From assembly GCA_038234785.1 (NCBI GenBank), contig JBBQTC010000045.1, forward strand, positions 1 through 35,889: a DNA stretch of 35,889 nucleotides, written 5' to 3'. A program made the translations under genes and the position numbers. The notes below the pieces were generated by a model, which searched no databases, had not been told where the DNA came from, and worked only from the letters and a program-made list of their open reading frames with translations. Of the stretch, positions 7,358 to 14,882 are shown one piece after another. Position 1 is the first letter of the stretch, and each line of letters begins with the position of its first letter. The DNA comes from UBA668 sp038234785. Its GTDB lineage: Bacteria; Actinomycetota; Acidimicrobiia; Acidimicrobiales; Ilumatobacteraceae.

Positions 7358-8728
7358 CACCACCATTCGGATCTCGGTCATCTCCTTGACGCTGAATGCC
7401 GGACCCTCGCGGGTGTTCCCGCTGTCGCGAAGGCCGCCGTACGGCTGCTGGTCGGCTCGCCATGTCGGTACCTCGTTGACCAGCACGCCACCGAAGTCGA
7501 GTGTGCGCACCGCCTTCAACGCCTTGGAGATGTCGGACGTGAAGATGCTCGCCTGCAACCCGTACTTGGTGTCGTTGGCCTGCCGCAACGCCTCGTCGAG
7601 GTCGTCGTAGGCGGCGATCGCGACCACCGGTCCGAACACCTCCTGGGCACACACCTTCATGTCGTGGCGGGCGTTCGTGATGACGGTCGGACGCAGCACA
7701 CCCGCCTCGTCGAGCGAGCCGCCGGTGGCGATGGTCGCTCCTTGGGCCTCGGCCTCGGCCACCCATTCGGCCACACGGTCGCGCTCGCTCTTGGAGATGA
7801 GTGCCGACACATCGGTTGCCTCGTCCATCGGGTCGCCCACGACCAACGTCTCGACGTGAGCGACGAGCGCGGCGGTGAACTCCTCCACGATGCTGGAGTG
7901 CACGAACACCCGCTGTGTGCTGATGCAACTCTGGCCGGCATGACTGAAACCGGCCACTTTGATCTTCGCTGCGGCGGTCTTCCAATCCCCGTCGGGCTCG
8001 ATGATGCAGGGAGCGTTGTTGCCCAACTCCAACCCGACCCGTTTGCGCGGTGCGCGTGCGCGGATCGACCAGCCGACGTCGGGCGAACCGGTGAAGGTGA
8101 TGAGCGCGATGTCGGGATGATCGACGATGGCGTTGCCGACCGTGCCCCCGCCACCGGTGACGACATGGAGGTACTCGGCGGGCAGGCCGCACTCCTCGAC
8201 GAGCATCTGGGCCAGCAGCAGGCTGCTGAACGGTGTCTGGCTGGCGGGCTTGAGGACCACCGGGCAGCCGGCGGCGATCGCCGGGGCGAGCTTGTGCACC
8301 ACGAGGTTCAGCGGAAAGTTGAATGGTGCGATGGCGCCGATGACGCCGATCGGCACGAGCAAGGTGAATCCCAACTTTCCTTCGCCGGAAGGGATCGCAT
8401 CGAGGGGGATCACCTCCCCCCCGAGCTTGCGAGCCTCCGCAGCAGCGAACTGGAACGTGCCGACAGCTCGTTCGGCCTCCACACGGGCGGTCTTGATCGG
8501 CTTCGCCGCTTCACGGGCGACGACCCGGGCGAACTCCTCACGCCGCTCGGTGAGGCGCGCCGCGGCCTTGTCGAGGATCTCGGCGCGCTTCCAGAGCGGC
8601 AGCGGGTGCTCGTGCAACGCCTTCTTGGCCACGGCCACCGCACGATCGACATCGGCGGCGGTCATCGCGGGGATCTCGCCGATGACGGAATCGTCGTACG
8701 GCGAGCGAACAGTGATGGTCTCACTCAT
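7349..8728 (-). CDS. NAD(P)-dependent aldehyde dehydrogenase
   Basis: A 459-residue ALDH-superfamily enzyme that oxidises an aldehyde to its acid. Visible are APFNFP with Asn137, the FTGS nucleotide-binding turn (212-215), LELGNNAP with catalytic Glu234, SHAGQSCIS with nucleophile Cys268, and the EVFGPV motif near the C-terminus. The closest-looking groups are lactaldehyde, succinate-semialdehyde and glyceraldehyde-3-phosphate-type (non-phosphorylating) ALDHs; the sequence alone does not separate them. The ATG at 8728 has TATCGT seven bases upstream and is 22 bases from the divergent glycerophosphodiesterase start. It is cotranscribed with the Gfo/Idh oxidoreductase, so the pair may process a sugar- or polyol-derived aldehyde; that is inference. 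Confidence 0.92.
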   Translation of the reverse strand: MSETITVRSPYDDSVIGEIPAMTAADVDRAVAVAKKALHEHPLPLWKRAEILDKAAARLTERREEFARVVAREAAKPIKTARVEAERAVGTFQFAAAEARKLGGEVIPLDAIPSGEGKLGFTLLVPIGVIGAIAPFNFPLNLVVHKLAPAIAAGCPVVLKPASQTPFSSLLLAQMLVEECGLPAEYLHVVTGGGGTVGNAIVDHPDIALITFTGSPDVGWSIRARAPRKRVGLELGNNAPCIIEPDGDWKTAAAKIKVAGFSHAGQSCISTQRVFVHSSIVEEFTAALVAHVETLVVGDPMDEATDVSALISKSERDRVAEWVAEAEAQGATIATGGSLDEAGVLRPTVITNARHDMKVCAQEVFGPVVAIAAYDDLDEALRQANDTKYGLQASIFTSDISKALKAVRTLDFGGVLVNEVPTWRADQQPYGGLRDSGNTREGPAFSVKEMTEIRMVVLS

Positions 8729-8735
8729 GGAGCCG

Positions 8736-8741
8736 ACGATA
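8736..8741 (-). promoter_or_regulatory. -10 box TATCGT of the aldehyde dehydrogenase operon
   Basis: On the minus strand TATCGT is followed by 7 bases and the ATG at 8728. It overlaps the plus-strand -10 box at 8738-8743, so the two promoters are likely mutually exclusive. Confidence 0.55.
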
Positions 8742-8743
8742 CT
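8738..8743 (+). promoter_or_regulatory. -10 box GATACT of the glycerophosphodiesterase gene
   Basis: GATACT followed by GGAGGCG and ATG 8751. It is one base off the TANNNT pattern (G for the first T). GGAGG is present but ends only two bases from the ATG, too close for normal ribosome binding, so a leaderless start is favoured. Confidence 0.45.
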
Positions 8744-8750
8744 GGAGGCG

Positions 8751-9500
8751 ATGCAACCCCGTCCCCATCCCTATCTCGACTGGCCGGGGCCGATTCCTTT
8801 CGCCCACCGCGGTGGTGCCAGCGACGTACCCGAGAACACCATGCCGGCATTCGAGTACGCGGTCGGGCTCGGCTATCGCTACGTGGAGACCGACGTACAG
8901 GTCACCGCCGACGGCGTCCTCGTCGCGTTCCATGACAACGACCTGCGCCGTACCACCGGACGGGTGGGGACGATCAGCGACCTTCCGTGGAGCGAGGTCT
9001 CCTCGGCCCTCGTCGATGGTCGCGCGCCGATCCCACTGCTCGAGGACATGCTCGGCACGTGGCCGGATCTGCGAGTCAACATCGATTGCAAGACGGACAA
9101 GGCCGTCGATGCGCTGGTGGCGGTGCTCCGACGGACGAACTCCCTCCCTCGGGTGGCGCTCGGCGCCTTCAGCGACGCACGCCTGCGTCGGCTGCGACGT
9201 CTGCTCGGCCCTGATGTCTGCACCACACTCGGCCCACTCGGCGTCGCCAGTCTGCGCTATGCCCGACCAACCGATCGCGATGCGATGGCGGCACAGGTTC
9301 CGGTCAAGCAAGGCCCACTCACGGTCATCGACGAGCGCTTCGTCCGCAAGGCGCACGCCCGGGGCATCGTCGTGCATGCGTGGATCATCGATGACGCGAC
9401 CGAGATGCATCGCCTGCTGGATCTCGGTGTCGACGGCATCATGACCGACCGGCCACAGGTGCTGAAGCAGGTCTTCGAGGAGCGTGGATTGTGGCAGTAG
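8751..9500 (+). CDS. Glycerophosphodiester phosphodiesterase
   Basis: A 249-residue GDPD-family TIM barrel. The N-terminal AHRGGASDVPENT (His19, Arg20, Glu28), ETDVQ (Glu46, Asp48) and FHDNDL (His61) form the metal site and the acid/base histidine pair of the family. A C-terminal GIVVHAWIIDDATEM strand and GVDGIMTDRP complete the barrel. It hydrolyses glycerophosphodiesters to sn-glycerol 3-phosphate and an alcohol. No signal peptide is seen, so it is probably cytoplasmic. The frame is open upstream, but ATG 8751 is supported by the short divergent gap. The stop overlaps the start of the next gene by 10 bases. Confidence 0.9.
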   Translation: MQPRPHPYLDWPGPIPFAHRGGASDVPENTMPAFEYAVGLGYRYVETDVQVTADGVLVAFHDNDLRRTTGRVGTISDLPWSEVSSALVDGRAPIPLLEDMLGTWPDLRVNIDCKTDKAVDALVAVLRRTNSLPRVALGAFSDARLRRLRRLLGPDVCTTLGPLGVASLRYARPTDRDAMAAQVPVKQGPLTVIDERFVRKAHARGIVVHAWIIDDATEMHRLLDLGVDGIMTDRPQVLKQVFEERGLWQ

Positions 9501-11065
9501 CGGCACCGTTCAACTCGACGCGCGCGCCGCACCACATGGTCGCCAGCGCGGATCAGCTGGCGACCCAGGCCGGGTTGGCGATGCTCGCGGCCGGTGGCAA
9601 CGCAGTCGATGCCGCGATCGCCACCAACGCAGCGATGGCGGTGGTCGGTCCGCACCTCTGCGGCATGGGGGGCGATCTGTTCGCGCTGGTTCACCACAAC
9701 GGCGAGGTGTTCTGCCTGAACTCGAGTGGGCGAGCAGGCTCCGGCGCCGATGCCTCGGGCATGCGGGCGGCAGGACTCTCGGAGATGCCCTTCCGCCACG
9801 ACATCCGCAGCGTCACGGTGCCGGGCTGTGTGGATGGGTGGACGGCACTTCATGCCAGGTTCGGATCCATGCCGCTGTCGATGTTGCTCGCGCCGGCGAT
9901 CGAGCTCGCGGAAGGCGGCTTCCCGGCGAGCCCGTTGCTCACCGGATCGGCAGGGATGCTCGACGCCGAGGGCCGAGCCAGCCTGAGCGAACTGACGTCC
10001 CAGGCGCGCCGCCCAGGCGACCGCGTCCGACGACCAGGAGTCGCGCAGGCGATGCGAGCTATCGCGGCCGGCGGGCGTGATGCCTTCTATCTCGGGGACT
10101 TCGGAGCCGGTCTGCAGGCGTTGGGGCAGGGCTGGTACTCACCCCAGGATCTCGTGGTGTCGCAGGCGGACTGGGTCTCACCGCTTCGGACCGCGGCGTG
10201 GGGTGTCGATCTGTGGACCGTGCCCCCCAACTCGCAGGGCTACCTGATCCTCGGTGCGGCAGGCCTGGCCGACTCGCTCCCGCTCCCCGATGACCCCGAC
10301 GACGAACGCTGGGCGCACCTGCTCATTGAGACGGCCAAGGTGGCAGGCTTCGACCGCCCGACGGTGCTCCACGACCGGGCCGCCGGTGACGCACTCCTCG
10401 CGGCCATCGCCGGCCGCGGCGCGCTCGTCGACACCCGACGCGCGAGCGCGCTGACCGGCAATGGGCACGACGGCGACACGACGTATCTCTGCACCACCGA
10501 CGGCGACGGCATGGGCGTGTCGCTCATCCAGTCCAACGCCTCCGGATTCGGGTCGTGGCTGGTGGAGCCAACCACGGGCATCAACCTGCACAACCGGGGT
10601 CTCGGCTTCAGCCTTGAAGCCGGGCATCCGGCCGAACTGCGCCCGGGTGCCCGGCCGCCGCACACGCTCGCCCCGGCGCTCGCCACTCGCGGCAGCGACC
10701 TTGCTGCCGTCTTCGGGACCATGGGCGGCGACGGTCAGCCACAGATCCTGTTGCAGATCGCGGCTCGGTTGTTCCACCATCAGCAGTCCCCTGCCGCCGC
10801 CATCCACGCCGGCCGCTGGGTGTTGAAAGGGCCGGTCACCGGTTTCGACACCTGGACCGCTCCGCAGGGGCCCATCGTGCTGATCGAGGGAAATGCTCCC
10901 CCCGAGTGGGTGGCCGCCCTCGCCGAACGGGGGCATCGCACCGCATCAGCGCCTCCCTACGACAGCGGATTCGGGCACGCGCACGCCATCGTGCGCGACT
11001 CTCAGGGCTTCTGGTCGGGCGCTGCCGACCCGCGGACTCGAGTCGGGTCGGTGGCCGGTGGCTGA
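9491..11065 (+). CDS. Gamma-glutamyltransferase-family Ntn hydrolase
   Basis: A 524-residue member of the gamma-glutamyltranspeptidase/acylase family. AAGGNAVDAAIATNAAM, GMGGDLFALVH and SVTVPGCVDGW belong to the N-terminal large subunit. The autocleavage and nucleophile region is HDGDTTYLCTTDGDGMGVSL (nucleophile expected at Thr330), and PPHTLAPAL and GTMGGDGQPQ lie in the small subunit. The usual TTH at the cleavage site is TTY here. No signal peptide is visible although many GGTs are secreted, so it is probably a cytoplasmic amidase or acylase. The GTG start at 9491 overlaps the upstream stop by 10 bases and its own stop overlaps the next gene by 8. Its neighbours are amidohydrolases, which fits hydrolysis of an amide-type nitrogen compound rather than glutathione turnover (inference). 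Confidence 0.85.
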   Translation: MAVAAPFNSTRAPHHMVASADQLATQAGLAMLAAGGNAVDAAIATNAAMAVVGPHLCGMGGDLFALVHHNGEVFCLNSSGRAGSGADASGMRAAGLSEMPFRHDIRSVTVPGCVDGWTALHARFGSMPLSMLLAPAIELAEGGFPASPLLTGSAGMLDAEGRASLSELTSQARRPGDRVRRPGVAQAMRAIAAGGRDAFYLGDFGAGLQALGQGWYSPQDLVVSQADWVSPLRTAAWGVDLWTVPPNSQGYLILGAAGLADSLPLPDDPDDERWAHLLIETAKVAGFDRPTVLHDRAAGDALLAAIAGRGALVDTRRASALTGNGHDGDTTYLCTTDGDGMGVSLIQSNASGFGSWLVEPTTGINLHNRGLGFSLEAGHPAELRPGARPPHTLAPALATRGSDLAAVFGTMGGDGQPQILLQIAARLFHHQQSPAAAIHAGRWVLKGPVTGFDTWTAPQGPIVLIEGNAPPEWVAALAERGHRTASAPPYDSGFGHAHAIVRDSQGFWSGAADPRTRVGSVAGG

Positions 11066-12260
11066 ACGGCCGGGCGAATCACTCACCATCACCGCAGCGG
11101 TGCTGGCCGACGGGACGACCTCGTCGGTTCGAATCGTCGCTGACCGGGTCGAATCCGTCGGCACGTCCTCACAGCCCGGCGATCGGGTACTCGACGCGGG
11201 CGGGCGTTTGCTGCTGCCCGCGATGGCCGAGGCCCACGCGCACCTCGACAAGGCGTTCCTCGCCGAACGGATTCCGAACCCCACCGGTGACCTGATGGGT
11301 GCGATCGTGGCGATGGAGACCCACCGCGACAGCATCACCGGCCCCGACACCGAAGAGCGTGCCGAGCGCGCCGCCCGACTGTTGCTCGCCAACGGCACCA
11401 CCGTCATCCGCACGCACGCCGACCTGACCACCACCAACGGACTCACCTCTGTGGCAGCGCTCATCGCCGTGCGCAATCGGCTCCGACCGCTCGTGGATAT
11501 CCAGGTGTTCGCGCTCTGTGGCTGGCCCAGCATCGGCGCAGAGGGCACCGACCAGCGGGCACTCCTTCGCGAGGCGATCGCCATGGGCATCGACGGGATC
11601 GGCGGATGCCCCCACCTCGAGACCGATCCCGCCGCCGCTCACGACCTCTTCCTCGCCATGGCCGGCGAGGCGGGACTGCCGCTCGACCTCCACACCGATG
11701 AGCATCTCGACCCCGCTCGCCTCTCGCTGCACGACCTGGCCGCCCGTGTCGTGGCCACCGGGTTCCGCGAGGCGGTCACAGCCAGTCACTGTGTGAGCCT
11801 CGGCATGCAACCCGAGTCCACCCAGCAGCGGGTCGCTGCAGCGGTGGCGGCGGCCGGCATCGGCGTGATCACGCTGCCGAGCAGCAATCTGTTCCTGCAG
11901 GGCCGCGACCATCAGCAACGGATGCCGCGAGGTCTGACGGCCGTACGCGCCCTGCGCGCCGCCGGGGTCCGACTCGCCGCCGGTGCCGACAACCTCCAGG
12001 ACCCGTTCAACCTGGTCGGTCGCGGCGACTGCCTGGAAACGGCCGCACTCATGGTGATGGCCGGGCACCTGCTTCCCGACGACGCGTTCGACACGGTGAG
12101 CGGCGCCGCTCGTTCGGTGCTCGGCATGCCGGCTGCGGGACCAACGCCTGGCAGCGTGGCAGATCTGGTCCTGATCCCGGCCCGATCCGTCCGCGAAGCC
12201 ATCGCCCTCGGACCCGCCGGACGCACGGTCATCCGTGCGGGAATCGTCGTGTCCGGGTGA
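11058..12260 (+). CDS. Amidohydrolase, cytosine deaminase-like
   Basis: A 400-residue metal-dependent hydrolase. The metal-site motif AEAHAHLDKAF holds His60 and His62. HTDEHLDP has His212 and Glu215, TASHCVSLG has His244, and AGADNLQDPFN has Asp311. The DPFN signature and the overall order match cytosine deaminase and the N-isopropylammelide-type branch of the amidohydrolase superfamily. These deaminate or de-amidate pyrimidine- or triazine-like rings. The GTG start at 11058 overlaps the GGT-like gene by 8 bases; the frame is open further upstream only inside that gene. The true substrate cannot be read. Confidence 0.85.
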   Translation: MAERPGESLTITAAVLADGTTSSVRIVADRVESVGTSSQPGDRVLDAGGRLLLPAMAEAHAHLDKAFLAERIPNPTGDLMGAIVAMETHRDSITGPDTEERAERAARLLLANGTTVIRTHADLTTTNGLTSVAALIAVRNRLRPLVDIQVFALCGWPSIGAEGTDQRALLREAIAMGIDGIGGCPHLETDPAAAHDLFLAMAGEAGLPLDLHTDEHLDPARLSLHDLAARVVATGFREAVTASHCVSLGMQPESTQQRVAAAVAAAGIGVITLPSSNLFLQGRDHQQRMPRGLTAVRALRAAGVRLAAGADNLQDPFNLVGRGDCLETAALMVMAGHLLPDDAFDTVSGAARSVLGMPAAGPTPGSVADLVLIPARSVREAIALGPAGRTVIRAGIVVSG

Positions 12261-12339
12261 CCTGACGGCCATCGACGAATCGACAATTCCGAAACAGAGC
12301 GTTCACACCGCGCGTACCAGCCACGACGTCACCCTGTCG

Positions 12340-12345
12340 TACGAT
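12340..12345 (+). promoter_or_regulatory. -10 box TACGAT of the SDR-ABC importer operon
   Basis: TACGAT is followed by 9 bases and ATG 12355. This is the only gap of note in the 8751-16049 run (94 bases, 12261-12354), so the SDR and the transporter are probably a separate transcription unit. No -35 box was recognised. Confidence 0.5.
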
Positions 12346-12354
12346 GTCGCCCAA

Positions 12355-13116
12355 ATGGTGACCGACCACGACGCCCCTGTGCGAGGTCGCCTCGAAGGTC
12401 GGCGAGCGCTCGTGACGGGCGCTGCGCGTGGCATCGGGGCGGCGATCGCGACCGCCTATCGCCGTGAGGGCGCGCACTTGGTGCTGGTCGACCAGAACAT
12501 CGACGAGTGCGAGGTCACTGCTCGGGCGATCGGTGCAACGGCGATGCAGGCGGACCTCGCCGACCCGGCGGCAGCCCGGACCACGACCCAGGCAGCGATC
12601 GACCACCTCGGCGGCATCGACATCCTGGTCAACAATGCCGGAATCCTGCGGATGGCGCCGCTGCTCGACATCACCGTCGAGGACTGGGACCTCACGTTCG
12701 ACGTCAACGTCCGGGCGATGCTGCTCACCACCCAGGTCGCCGCACGGACGATGATCGCGCAGGGCGGCGGATGCATCGTCAACATGGCGAGCATGGGCGG
12801 CAAGGTCGGGTCACCGAACCAGGCCCACTACGCTGCGTCGAAGGCGGCGGTCATCGGCCTCACCCGGGTCTCGGCGATGGAACTCGGGGCACACGGCGTC
12901 CGCGCCAACTGCATCTGCCCCGGTTACGTGCTCACCGAGATGGGGGCGTCGACACGCACGCCGGAGATGATGCAGAAGTGGTCGTCGATGTCGCCGTTGG
13001 GGCGTTGTGCGGATCCGGGCGAAGTGGCGGACATGGCAGTCTTTCTCGCTTCTGACGAGGCCCGATACTGCACAGGCCAGGCAATGAACGTGAGCGGCGG
13101 AATGGTGATGCACTGA
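12355..13116 (+). CDS. Short-chain dehydrogenase/reductase
   Basis: A 253-residue classical SDR. TGAARGIG (21-28) binds the cofactor and NNAG is at 93-96. Asn118, Ser146, Tyr159 and Lys163 form the catalytic tetrad (YAASKAA), followed by CPGYVLTEM and the C-terminal GQAMNVSGGM. Asp46 at the end of the second strand (LVLVDQ) favours NAD(H) over NADP(H). The ATG at 12355 is supported by the -10 box nine bases upstream; the frame stays open to 12235 inside the previous gene. Its stop shares one base with the ABC ATPase start (TGATG). It probably oxidises or reduces an alcohol or ketone intermediate of the compound taken up by the adjacent importer. Confidence 0.88.
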   Translation: MVTDHDAPVRGRLEGRRALVTGAARGIGAAIATAYRREGAHLVLVDQNIDECEVTARAIGATAMQADLADPAAARTTTQAAIDHLGGIDILVNNAGILRMAPLLDITVEDWDLTFDVNVRAMLLTTQVAARTMIAQGGGCIVNMASMGGKVGSPNQAHYAASKAAVIGLTRVSAMELGAHGVRANCICPGYVLTEMGASTRTPEMMQKWSSMSPLGRCADPGEVADMAVFLASDEARYCTGQAMNVSGGMVMH

Positions 13117-13916
13117 TGGCCGAGCAGACGCAGGACCAAAACGGTGCGCCCACTATGGTGACCGCGATGGACGACTCAGAGCCCACTCCCGCGTTGGTGT
13201 TCAACGGGGTTTCGATGGTCTACCCCGACGGTACGCACGCCCTCAGCGAGACATCGTTCTCGGTCCATCCGGGCGAGTTCGTCACGGTGGTTGGCCCGTC
13301 GGGCTGCGGCAAGAGCACACTGCTCAAGATCGCCAGCGGGCTCAACCCGCCCACCACCGGGTTCGTCTCGGTGGAGCGTTCCAAGGTCGGCTACGTCTTC
13401 CAGGACGCCACCCTTCTGCAATGGCGCAACGTTCAGCACAACGTCGAGCTCCTCGCCGAACTGCAGGGCATGCCCAAGGCGGAACGGCATCATCGGGCAG
13501 CCGAGAGCATCAAGCTCGTCGGTCTCAGCGGGTTCGAGAAGAAGTACCCCAAGCAGCTCTCGGGCGGAATGAAGATGCGCGCGTCGCTGGCCCGAACGCT
13601 GGTCCTGGACCCCGAGGTCTTCCTGTTCGACGAGCCGTTCGGAGCCGTCGACGAGATCACCCGCGAACGTCTCAACGACGAGGTGATCGGGCTGTTCGGA
13701 CGCGAGCGGTTCGCCGGACTGTTCATCACTCACTCGATCGGCGAGGCCGTGTTCCTGTCCACCCGCGTGCTCGTGATGAGCGCCCGACCCGGCCGGATCG
13801 TCGCCGAGTTCAAGGTGCCGTTCGAGTACCCGCGGCGGCCTGAACTGCGCTTCGACCCCGAGTTCGCCAATCTCTCCGGACAGATCTCGTACGAGCTCCG
13901 CGGTGCGCACGCATGA
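13116..13916 (+). CDS. ABC importer ATPase, nitrate/taurine/HMP type
   Basis: A 266-residue nucleotide-binding subunit of the SsuB/TauB/ThiZ-like family. The Walker A is GPSGCGKST (60-68), the Q-loop YVFQDATLLQW, the signature LSGGMKMRASLA, the Walker B VFLFDEPFGAVDE, and the switch His is in FITHSIGEA. It drives uptake with the permease and lipoprotein encoded next. The first ATG (13116) overlaps the SDR stop. A second in-frame ATG at 13167 (249 residues) has TATGGT seven bases upstream, and the 17 residues before it are low-complexity and outside the fold, so both starts may be used. The stop overlaps the permease start by ATGA. Confidence 0.9.
   Translation: MAEQTQDQNGAPTMVTAMDDSEPTPALVFNGVSMVYPDGTHALSETSFSVHPGEFVTVVGPSGCGKSTLLKIASGLNPPTTGFVSVERSKVGYVFQDATLLQWRNVQHNVELLAELQGMPKAERHHRAAESIKLVGLSGFEKKYPKQLSGGMKMRASLARTLVLDPEVFLFDEPFGAVDEITRERLNDEVIGLFGRERFAGLFITHSIGEAVFLSTRVLVMSARPGRIVAEFKVPFEYPRRPELRFDPEFANLSGQISYELRGAHA
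13154..13159 (+). promoter_or_regulatory. Possible internal -10 box TATGGT for a shorter ABC ATPase
   Basis: TATGGT (13154-13159) is followed by GACCGCG and ATG 13167, the same geometry as the leaderless promoters elsewhere in the window. It lies within the coding sequence counted from 13116. Confidence 0.4.
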
Positions 13917-14800
13917 GCACCGCAGAGTTCCCGTTCATCGTGCCGGGCACGGATGCCGGAGCCGTGGAGGACACCGTGCTCGACGCCCCGCCCCCCACTC
14001 CTCAGGACAAGTTCGAGTGGAACACCATCATCGGCCCGTTGGTCACGTTCGTCATCTTCCTGGCGATCTGGGAGTGGATGCACCGCACGGGAATGCGGAT
14101 GTTGTTCGACAAGCCGGGCTTCCTGCTGCCGTCGCCCGTCACGGTGGTCGATCAGGCCTTCCTACGCCATAAACCACGCCGCAAGCTGCTCGGCGGTCTC
14201 TACTGGACCGCGTTCGTCTCCGTCATCGGGCTGTTCCTCAGCATCGTCGTCGGAATGACCCTCGCCGTCATCATGGCCCGTGCAAAGTGGGCCGAACGGG
14301 CGGTGTATCCGTACCTGGTGGCGTTGCAGGCCACGCCGGTCCTGGCTGTCGTGCCGGTGATCGCCGCCGTCTTCGGTGGCGGGCTCGGGCCGCGCATCTT
14401 CGTCTGCGTGATGATCTCCATCTTCCCGATCGCGAGCAACACGCTGTTCGGACTGCTCTCGGCCGACAAGGGTCAGCACGACCTGTTCACCCTCAGCGAG
14501 GTGTCGCGCTTCACCCGGCTGCGCAAGCTCCAGTTCCCATCGGCGATGCCGGCGATCTTCACCGGGTTCCGCATCGCTGCAGGGTTGGCCGTGGTCGGCG
14601 CCGTCGTCGGCGAGCAGTTCTTCCGACAGGGCAGCAAGCCCGGCATCGGCATCGTGATCGAGGAATACCGGCAGAAGATCAAGTTCCCCGAGATCTACGG
14701 CGGACTGATCATCATCGCCGGCCTCGGCGTCACCGTCTTCTTGATCTTCGGCTGGCTCACCAAGGTCGTGGTGGGTCACTGGCACGAATCGAACCGCTGA
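13913..14800 (+). CDS. ABC importer permease, nitrate/taurine/HMP type
   Basis: A 295-residue BPD_transp_1 membrane protein. Hydrophobic segments begin at about 38 (IIGPLVTFVIFLAIWEWM), 100 (FVSVIGLFLSIVVGMTLAVI), 140, 165, 225 and 265, consistent with six membrane spans. The EAA-type loop is around VSRFTRLRKLQFPSAMPAIF, the contact site for the ATPase. A 35-residue acidic and proline-rich N-terminal tail precedes the first span. It overlaps the ATPase gene by four bases and is followed by an intercistronic hairpin and then the binding-protein gene. Confidence 0.9.
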   Translation: MSTAEFPFIVPGTDAGAVEDTVLDAPPPTPQDKFEWNTIIGPLVTFVIFLAIWEWMHRTGMRMLFDKPGFLLPSPVTVVDQAFLRHKPRRKLLGGLYWTAFVSVIGLFLSIVVGMTLAVIMARAKWAERAVYPYLVALQATPVLAVVPVIAAVFGGGLGPRIFVCVMISIFPIASNTLFGLLSADKGQHDLFTLSEVSRFTRLRKLQFPSAMPAIFTGFRIAAGLAVVGAVVGEQFFRQGSKPGIGIVIEEYRQKIKFPEIYGGLIIIAGLGVTVFLIFGWLTKVVVGHWHESNR

Positions 14801-14827
14801 CCCAGCGGCCACAGTCCCCATCCACCC

Positions 14828-14845
14828 GAGGCTGCTCGCAGCCTC
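14828..14845 (+). promoter_or_regulatory. Intercistronic hairpin before the binding-protein gene
   Basis: GAGGCTG (14828-14834) and CAGCCTC (14839-14845) form a perfect 7-bp stem with loop CTCG. There is no U tract. Placed between permease and lipoprotein genes, it could stabilise the downstream mRNA end and allow higher expression of the binding protein. Confidence 0.45.
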
Positions 14846-14870
14846 CCGAACATCAGCGTGAACAACCAAC

Positions 14871-14876
14871 AAGGAG
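14871..14876 (+). promoter_or_regulatory. Shine-Dalgarno AAGGAG of the lipoprotein gene
   Basis: AAGGAG lies 6 bases before ATG 14883. It is one of the few strong ribosome-binding sites in the window, in keeping with a highly translated binding protein. Confidence 0.75.
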
Positions 14877-14882
14877 AAACCA

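Noticed and set aside
8127..8750. Extension of the glycerophosphodiesterase upstream to 8127
   Set aside because: The extension is antisense to the aldehyde dehydrogenase; the recognised fold starts at ATG 8751.
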